Assembly (NCBI GenBank): GCA_003551985.1
Contig: PUOB01000305.1
Coordinates: forward strand, 1 to 6,811
Direction of reading: 5' to 3'
Length of the DNA stretch: 6,811 bases
Source: Desulfobacteraceae bacterium
Lineage (GTDB): Bacteria; Desulfobacterota; Desulfobacteria; Desulfobacterales; Desulfosalsimonadaceae
In this document: positions 1-4,639 of the stretch, one piece after another
Layout of the letters: each line of letters begins with the position of its first letter
Numbering within the stretch: position 1 is the stretch's first letter
Position numbers and translations under genes: made by a program
The notes under the pieces: generated by a model
The model's input: only the letters and a program-made list of their open reading frames with translations
What the model was told of the DNA's origin: nothing
The model's database searches: none

Positions 1-1
1 C

Positions 2-112
<111 letters not shown>

Positions 113-397
113 AGCAGTTAGCCTAATAGTAATCGTTTCCAGCGGACACTGAAAGCTGCGCCGCTGACCCTGACGTTATGAATCAAAGGAGGACGTCGCA
201 TGAAATCAAGGATTAGCCTTAATCGAATTGCCAGCTCAAAGCTAAGTCAATAGTACCGATACCACACATAACCAACAGCATTTACACGGGCTGGGAAACA
301 GCAGTTCCGTTTGACTTTCATTGGATGCAGCATTTGGTGTGTGAAACAGGCGGTTTGAAAAAACAAAAAAACCGGTTCTCACTATGCGTGCCCGGGG
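113..397. other. Intergenic region between the PEP-utilising enzyme and the phosphatase
   Basis: This 285-base stretch separates two convergently oriented genes. It holds a 6-bp inverted repeat, CAGCGG/CCGCTG (140-145 and 161-166, 15-base loop). No T-run follows it, so it is not a convincing terminator for the upstream gene. It also holds the 17-codon ORF described separately. At 352-373 a CGGTTT/AAACCG pair flanks an A-rich (minus: U-rich) loop about 25 bases past the phosphatase stop; this could help end minus-strand transcripts but is weak. A plus-strand frame stays open from 223 to 432 without a credible start. No promoter was recognised. Confidence 0.5.
200..253 (+). CDS. Possible 17-residue peptide ORF with a near-perfect Shine-Dalgarno
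   Basis: ATG at 200 opens a 17-codon frame, MKSRISLNRIASSKLSQ, closed by TAG at 251. AAAGGAGG at 185-192 lies 7 bases before the ATG, which is nearly ideal for the 16S anti-Shine-Dalgarno and stronger than the sites of most larger genes here. The peptide is basic and Ser-rich, with no recognisable domain, no membrane segment and no run of a single amino acid that would point to an attenuator. It could be a real micropeptide, a leader peptide, or the surviving 5' end of a gene lost by deletion or frameshift. No downstream plus-strand gene exists in the window for it to regulate. I do not recognise it. Confidence 0.3.
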   Translation: MKSRISLNRIASSKLSQ

Positions 398-751
398 CTA
401 CATCTCCAGGTAAGAACTCAGTTTTTCTCTGAGCATGCTCTTCAGCGCAGGAGAACCCCTCATGAACATATCGGGTATTTCGAGGCTGTAAACGTCCTTT
501 CCGCTCAGATCGAAGCGGCTTTTCAGAAAGCTCAGATGGCCGTCTTCCAGCTCGGACATGACAAAAATCTTATCCGCCCGGTTGATCAGTTCCTGGTCCA
601 CGACCCGGGCGGACATGGCGGAAATCCCTGCGGAAGAAGCCTCGTACCGGGATGATTCCTGAAACATGGCCTCGGCTGTGGGGCTTCTCTCGGAATTGGC
701 CGTACAGATGAACAGCAGTTTTTCTTTTTGGGTTCTGTTTCCGGCACTCAT
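398..751 (-). CDS. Low-molecular-weight protein-tyrosine-phosphatase-like protein
   Basis: A 117-aa protein from the ATG at 751. A TTG at 754 extends the frame by one codon but would sit one base from the GGAGG, so ATG is preferred. The P-loop C16-TANSE-R22-S23 fits the CX5R(S/T) signature of low-molecular-weight phosphotyrosine phosphatases, in which the Cys attacks the phosphate and the Arg binds it. It is followed by SPTAEAMF, and later by SSAGISA, IFVMSELE and EIPD. The short length and this motif order match the predicted protein-tyrosine phosphatase group COG4551 more than classical Wzb/Etp enzymes of about 145-150 aa. As I recall that group, the C-terminal part carries IPDxY...DP. Here IPD (D94) is kept, but the second Asp before Pro is Ser (S100-P101), so the general acid would have to be D94. 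It is cytosolic with no signal peptide. Substrate unknown; it lies downstream of the helicase. Confidence 0.8.
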   Translation of the reverse strand: MSAGNRTQKEKLLFICTANSERSPTAEAMFQESSRYEASSAGISAMSARVVDQELINRADKIFVMSELEDGHLSFLKSRFDLSGKDVYSLEIPDMFMRGSPALKSMLREKLSSYLEM

Positions 752-819
752 CAATCCTCCTGTTTTTCCGGCGGCTTTTTCCCGATCAATGCCTTGAGCC
801 GCGATGCAATTATTGACAT
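751..819 (-). CDS. Possible 22-residue coupled peptide ORF upstream of the phosphatase
   Basis: An ATG at 819 opens a 22-codon frame encoding a basic peptide: MSIIASRLKALIGKK followed by PPEKQED. Its TGA stop overlaps the phosphatase ATG by one base (TGATG), an arrangement typical of translational coupling. The phosphatase Shine-Dalgarno (AGGAGG) lies inside this ORF. The N-terminal half could form an amphipathic helix. Against it: the bases before its own ATG are C-rich and carry no Shine-Dalgarno. The frame is open further upstream, back into the end of the helicase gene, without another good start. It could be a leader-type ORF that sets phosphatase translation, or chance. Confidence 0.3.
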   Translation of the reverse strand: MSIIASRLKALIGKKPPEKQED

Positions 820-847
820 GGCGGGAGTAAGGGGGTTTAAATCTGTT

Positions 848-2986
848 TTAACGGTTCAGCTCCCTGTCTCTTTCGTAAATGGCGTCATATATGGCGGCGC
901 TATCGGGATAATCGTGCATGGCCATTCTGACCGGATTGCTTTTTTTGTAAGAGAAATTCCATCGCCGTTGCATGACCATAACGGCGCGCAAGAAAATCTG
1001 GCGGGCCCGTTCTCTGGACACATCCAGGGCATCTCCGATTTCAAGCCATGTCAGTGGTGGGTTGCCAAAAAGCCCCAATCGCATGGTGATTACTGATTGA
1101 TGACGTGGCTGCAGCGATTCCAGGATTTGCAGTGCAATGCTGATTTGTTCGCGAATTAAAAGGATGTCCTCGGGCGATGCCGTTACCGCGCCGCCGCATA
1201 AACTGCCAAGGCTTTCGATGATATCGGTGTCGGGCTTTCCATTGTTTATATGGGAGTGGAAAAGGTGATCCCGGAGAAAAGCGATATCTTCCGCGTCGGT
1301 TTTGAATTGTGCGGCTTTGGTCCGGCTATATCGGACATACTGGTTTTCGATTTCATCCGGAAACAACGCCACCATGAATTTGTCAAACGCCCTTTTCGTA
1401 TCCGCAATCCCCAGGTATCTGAGCAGTGAACGTCCTGTTCCGATAAATGCGGGATGGTTGAAAAAGATTCGTTTGAATGCGGTAAGCCCGAATCGCATTC
1501 GCACCTGAAACTGGCCTGATGTCCTGAGTACGGCCCTGATTTGATCCGGATCATTGGGGTCAAGGGTCGGTTTCTGCAAGCCGATGCCGGCAAGGATGCG
1601 CGTTTTGATTTCAATGGATTGAATCGGGCTGTTTTTCATTTGGAAAAGCGGCACGATTGATTTGTCCCCGGCCTTGCGAATCGGAGTCAAAAGATCGCCG
1701 CATTCATAGGTATCCCCAGGTTTAAGCATCAGGTCCGTCGGCAGAATCGGAAGCCGGGGCAGGTTTTTGGGCAGGATTACAACAATTCGGGCAACCTGCT
1801 CTTTATAGCGTGTCATAACGCGAAAATATTTCTGGGTGGCGCGCACCCGGGAAACAGAGGGGGCCATATCCAGCAAAAGCTTACAATGCGGTGCATCCCA
1901 TCCTTCGATCAGTACGCCCACCTGTATTAAGGTATCTATCCGGCCGTTTTTGAATGCCGAAAGAAGGCTGTTTCTTTTCCGAAGAGGGGTTTCCCCGAGA
2001 ACCAGACCGGGTAATGGGCGTCCGGCCGGCCGATGATGCTTCAGGTAAGTCCACAGATCATTCGCCTGCTGCCGTGAAGCGCAGGCGATCATTGCCGGCG
2101 TGTTGCGGTTTTCATCCGAATAGCGAAATATTTCAACGGCCTTGAAAAACGGGGAGGCGGACATGAACCGGCCCAGGGATTCTTTTTCAAAATCGCCGGC
2201 TATCAGTTGAATCGTGGATGCATCCACATCGACTTCAACCACCCACATCCTTGCCGGCGCCAGAAGGTTTTTTTCAAACCCGTCAAACAGGTCGATTTCA
2301 TGGATCAGCTCGGGAAAGAACCGGCCAAGGCGTTTGTCCTTGTTGTAATCCGGTGTTGCCGTCAGGGCGACGCGAATTGTCTGCGGCGCAAATGCCTTGT
2401 CAATGGTGTCGAGACGCAGGGGGGTCATGACATGATGCGCCTCATCGAAAAATACAATAGCGGATTGCCGGATTTCCTGCGGCAGAAGCCCTTTGGTGAA
2501 GTGACTTTGAAGTGTTGAATAGGTGGTAATATTGATGCCGTTGGCAACGGGCTGCTTCCTTTCGCTGTAATATATGCCAATGGGTGTCCCCTGCAACAGG
2601 TTCGCGAACTCCGCCTCGGTCTGTTTTATGAGCGCTTTTGAGGGAACAACAAACGTCGCACATAACCCGGCCAGGCAAAGGATTTGGCCGGCCACAACCG
2701 TCTTGCCGGTTCTGGGCGGCAAAACAATGCGGCAATAGGAGGGAAGGGGGGAGACGCCGGGATCGGTTGCCCTGTCGAGGAAGTATTCACAGAAGTTGGC
2801 GCATGCAGGCTGCTGGTGACTGCGCAGCGCTGTATCACCGTTTTCGAAGATGTTGCGCCGGGCGATGATTCGCTCTGCTGCAGCCAGTATACGATCTTGC
2901 ATGGGTTTTCCGGGATCATCTGAAAAAGAAGGGATCGGGGCGCCGTGTTTTTCGGCTGTCAATTCCTTCAAAGCTGAGTTGCTCAA
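848..2986 (-). CDS. Superfamily 2 DEAH-type helicase with C-terminal sigma-70 region-4-like HTH
   Basis: A 712-aa protein beginning with TTG at 2986, chosen because AAGGAG lies 7 bases upstream; the first in-frame ATG would be residue 29. The helicase core shows a Q-motif-like LRSHQ (54-58), motif I LPPRTGKT (89-96), motif II DEAH (181-184), motif III TAT (209-211), motif V GVLIEGWDAP (357-366) and motif VI QKYFRVMTR (385-393). This is the layout of ATP-driven DNA/RNA translocases related to type III restriction/UvrB-like helicases. Motif I has Pro-Pro-Arg where TGTGKT-type loops have a Gly. Residues 400-600 match nothing I recognise. Residues 602-672 look like sigma-70 region 4: SPED, an amphipathic helix, LQPRHQSVITMRLGL, LTWLEIGDALDV and SRERARQI (657-664), the recognition-helix signature. 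It has no sigma region 2, so it is unlikely to be a true sigma factor; the tail more likely binds DNA or RNA polymerase. Upstream TatD is 11 bases away and probably coupled. Confidence 0.88.
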   Translation of the reverse strand: MSNSALKELTAEKHGAPIPSFSDDPGKPMQDRILAAAERIIARRNIFENGDTALRSHQQPACANFCEYFLDRATDPGVSPLPSYCRIVLPPRTGKTVVAGQILCLAGLCATFVVPSKALIKQTEAEFANLLQGTPIGIYYSERKQPVANGINITTYSTLQSHFTKGLLPQEIRQSAIVFFDEAHHVMTPLRLDTIDKAFAPQTIRVALTATPDYNKDKRLGRFFPELIHEIDLFDGFEKNLLAPARMWVVEVDVDASTIQLIAGDFEKESLGRFMSASPFFKAVEIFRYSDENRNTPAMIACASRQQANDLWTYLKHHRPAGRPLPGLVLGETPLRKRNSLLSAFKNGRIDTLIQVGVLIEGWDAPHCKLLLDMAPSVSRVRATQKYFRVMTRYKEQVARIVVILPKNLPRLPILPTDLMLKPGDTYECGDLLTPIRKAGDKSIVPLFQMKNSPIQSIEIKTRILAGIGLQKPTLDPNDPDQIRAVLRTSGQFQVRMRFGLTAFKRIFFNHPAFIGTGRSLLRYLGIADTKRAFDKFMVALFPDEIENQYVRYSRTKAAQFKTDAEDIAFLRDHLFHSHINNGKPDTDIIESLGSLCGGAVTASPEDILLIREQISIALQILESLQPRHQSVITMRLGLFGNPPLTWLEIGDALDVSRERARQIFLRAVMVMQRRWNFSYKKSNPVRMAMHDYPDSAAIYDAIYERDRELNR

Positions 2987-2993
2987 TCAAGCT

Positions 2994-2999
2994 CTCCTT
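2994..2999 (-). promoter_or_regulatory. Ribosome binding site of the helicase, overlapping the TatD stop codon
   Basis: On the minus strand, TAAGGAG combines the TatD stop (TAA, 3000-2998) with the AAGGAG core. The spacer to TTG at 2986 is 7 bases. This decides the unusual TTG start and implies that ribosomes finishing TatD help start the helicase. Confidence 0.7.
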
Positions 3000-3768
3000 A
3001 CGGTATTTCAACCCAACGCCCGTAAAGCCGCAGGGTGTTTTCGTAAATCGCCTCTGCCGCCGCTTCCGGGGGGATGTTTTTGCTTTTTGCAATCCATTCA
3101 AGGACAATCCGCGCGTTTGACGGTTCGTTGCGATGCCGGGCATCCGGGCCCAGCACCGGGGCGTCGGTTTCCACCAGCAGGCAGGACAAGGGCAGCCTGT
3201 CAAGCAGCTTCTGCTTCTGACGGGACCGTACCACGGACGGCGGGATAGAGAAAAAAAATCCGGCTTCCACCGCCGGCAGGGCTGCCCCGGCTTTTCCGTC
3301 AAAGGCGTGAAGCTGTACTTTTTTGGCGTTTTTTTCCAGTAGCAGCGACACCGTGTGGCGTCCTGCGGAGCGGGAGTGGACATTTAACGGTAAGTCCAGC
3401 TCAAGGGACAGGTCCACGAAATCGCCGAAAATCTGCCGCTGAAGGTCGCGGCCGTGTCCATCCTCTACAACCCGGAAGTCCAGGCCCACCTCGCCGATGG
3501 CTGCCAGTCGCTGCCGGTTGAGCCGGATAAACGCCCGCATTTCTTCCGCCGCACCGAGGTCCAGGTGGGCGGGATACAGGCCGGCAGCCGGCAAAAGGGC
3601 CGGGTATTGGTCCGCAAGCGCCAGGTTGGCCCGGCCGTCTTCAATGGTCTCGCTGACACTGATGATCTTTTGAACCCCGGCCGCCGCAGCCCGGTCCAGC
3701 ACGTGGGGCCGGTCCGCGTCAAAGCTGCCGTCATACAGGTGGGTGTGGGTGTCGATGATCGGATGCAT
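2998..3768 (-). CDS. TatD-family metal-dependent hydrolase (DNase-like)
   Basis: A 256-aa protein, normal length for TatD/YcfH/YjjV enzymes, which are amidohydrolase-fold TIM barrels that hydrolyse DNA phosphodiester bonds (3'-5' exonuclease activity for TatD) with two divalent metals. All expected ligands are visible: H8 and H10 in DTHTHL, E93 in IGEVGLD, H131 in NVHSRSAG, H154 in QLHAFDG and D202 in ETDAPVLGP. RNEPSNA (213-219) is another family signature. No signal peptide; cytosolic. The ATG at 3768 is the only start before an in-frame stop, but no good Shine-Dalgarno precedes it; instead a 7-bp hairpin sits 5 bases upstream. It follows the VOC gene by 52 bases and precedes the helicase by 11, so it is mid-operon. 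Which TatD paralogue it is cannot be told. Shared transcription with a helicase is consistent with nucleic-acid turnover or repair, but that is inferred. Confidence 0.92.
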   Translation of the reverse strand: MHPIIDTHTHLYDGSFDADRPHVLDRAAAAGVQKIISVSETIEDGRANLALADQYPALLPAAGLYPAHLDLGAAEEMRAFIRLNRQRLAAIGEVGLDFRVVEDGHGRDLQRQIFGDFVDLSLELDLPLNVHSRSAGRHTVSLLLEKNAKKVQLHAFDGKAGAALPAVEAGFFFSIPPSVVRSRQKQKLLDRLPLSCLLVETDAPVLGPDARHRNEPSNARIVLEWIAKSKNIPPEAAAEAIYENTLRLYGRWVEIP

Positions 3769-3773
3769 TGGCC

Positions 3774-3791
3774 AATAAAGCCGCCTTTATT
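3774..3791 (-). repeat. Perfect 7-bp hairpin just upstream of the TatD start
   Basis: On the minus strand AATAAAG and CTTTATT flank a GCGG tetraloop, and the hairpin ends 5 bases before the TatD ATG. No T-run follows, so it is not an intrinsic terminator. It covers the place where a Shine-Dalgarno should be, and includes the only purine-rich candidate, AAAGGCGG. A control of TatD translation or an mRNA processing site is possible. Confidence 0.45.
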
Positions 3792-3820
3792 TATTTCCGG
3801 ATTCCCGGCAATTTTTTCTG

Positions 3821-4399
3821 TCAATCGTTTTCTGAAAGGATGACGCCTTCTCCGGGAAAGACCATACGGTCTTCGGGCGCTGTCTTCCGCGCCACAGCCG
3901 GCCATTTCCCGGGCTGGGGCTCCGATCCTTCCAGGGCCGCCTGGCAGGGGTTCTTGTCTTTCATTTTCGGCTGCCGCCGGACGTCCACGCCGGCCACGTT
4001 GACACTGAATTCGATGGGGATATCGTTGGGGTCGAACGTGTATATGGAATGGATGAAACCGTGGTCGATGACCTCGGACACCCAGAAGCCGGCCGCCTCG
4101 ATTTTGTCCTTCAACTCCCACAGGTCGTCTTCGGTGTCGACCCCGAAAGAGACATGGTCAAATGCCAGCGGTTCGGTGGTCGGCACACCGTGATCCTTCA
4201 GAGCAACCGGTTTCACACCCGGCCATTCGAAAAAGGCAACCATGTCGGTTTCCGACAATTCGAAAAAATAGTGCCGGAACCGTTCGTTTCCAAGGCCCGC
4301 CACCAGTCGGAAGCCCAGCAGATCCCGCCAGTACCGGATGGTCATATCCATATCCGGGGTTACCAGCGCCAGATGGTTAACACCGTTAAAATTGGTCAT
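3821..4399 (-). CDS. VOC superfamily (glyoxalase/dioxygenase-fold) protein
   Basis: A 192-aa protein from ATG at 4399, preceded by GAGGA with about 6 bases of spacing. An upstream in-frame ATG at 4456 has no ribosome binding site. Two beta-alpha-beta-beta-beta modules are evident. The first begins GVNHLALVTPDMDMTIRYWRD and ends MVAFFEW; the second begins FDHVSFGV and ends IPIEFSV. The four expected metal ligands are H9, E58, H82 and E130, the classic VOC pattern for a divalent metal. Members include glyoxalase I, methylmalonyl-CoA epimerase, ring-cleaving dioxygenases and fosfomycin-resistance enzymes; nothing here picks one. Residues 141-192 are a charged, Pro-rich tail beyond the fold. It is the first gene of the VOC-TatD-helicase run, with a 240-base gap before it. 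Confidence 0.85.
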   Translation of the reverse strand: MTNFNGVNHLALVTPDMDMTIRYWRDLLGFRLVAGLGNERFRHYFFELSETDMVAFFEWPGVKPVALKDHGVPTTEPLAFDHVSFGVDTEDDLWELKDKIEAAGFWVSEVIDHGFIHSIYTFDPNDIPIEFSVNVAGVDVRRQPKMKDKNPCQAALEGSEPQPGKWPAVARKTAPEDRMVFPGEGVILSEND

Positions 4400-4495
4400 T
4401 CTTATTCCTCGCTTTGGCTTCGGTTTTCGGTCTTTTTCGGCAGTGGACCGTATCATTCAGCCCTGGTGCATGCCTTTTTGCGCCATGCCGGCGGG

Positions 4496-4536
4496 ATCAT
4501 GCACTATGACAGTCATGATACGCCTCATTCATGATC
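4496..4536. repeat. ATCATG/CATGAT palindromic repeats upstream of the VOC gene
   Basis: ATCATG at 4496-4501 and CATGAT at 4514-4519 form an inverted repeat with a 12-base spacer. A further TCATGATC lies at 4529-4536, overlapping the palindrome TGATCA. They sit just downstream of the candidate minus-strand promoter, in the VOC leader, so a regulator binding here could act on the VOC-TatD-helicase transcript. The arms are short and no known operator is matched. Confidence 0.3.
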
Positions 4537-4541
4537 AATTT

Positions 4542-4571
4542 ACAATAAGCATTTGCCATGATCTGTTTCAA
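4542..4571 (-). promoter_or_regulatory. Candidate sigma-70-type promoter for the VOC-TatD-helicase run
   Basis: On the minus strand TTGAAA (4571-4566) is followed after 18 bases by TATTGT (4547-4542). The -35 matches the consensus in five of six positions, the -10 in about four. Transcription would begin near 4535, about 135 bases before the VOC ATG, in the only sizeable gap before this gene set. This is pattern matching only; alternatives exist in the same AT-rich stretch. Confidence 0.25.
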
Positions 4572-4639
4572 GAAAAAAGGAAAAGCCGGGGGCCATCGTC
4601 CAGGCAGGAAAATAACCGTTTCAGGACAGAGCCATGATA

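Noticed and set aside
140..166. CAGCGG/CCGCTG inverted repeat as terminator of the PEP-utilising enzyme gene
   Set aside because: The loop is 15 bases and no T-run follows, so it does not fit an intrinsic terminator.
728..1096. 122-codon plus-strand frame opposite the helicase end
   Set aside because: It is antisense to the sigma-like tail, whose conserved SRERARQI frame is convincing. No ribosome binding site.
2626..2986. Alternative helicase start at the first in-frame ATG (residue 29)
   Set aside because: No Shine-Dalgarno precedes it, whereas the TTG at 2986 has AAGGAG at 7 bases spacing.
3465..4121. 218-codon minus-strand frame spanning the VOC-TatD junction
   Set aside because: It overlaps two genes with complete catalytic residue sets in another frame. 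Its sequence is Arg/Pro-rich with no motif.
4400..4456. Longer VOC protein from the ATG at 4456
   Set aside because: No ribosome binding site, and the extra 19 residues are low-complexity Lys/Arg. The ATG at 4399 has GAGGA and begins just before the first VOC strand.
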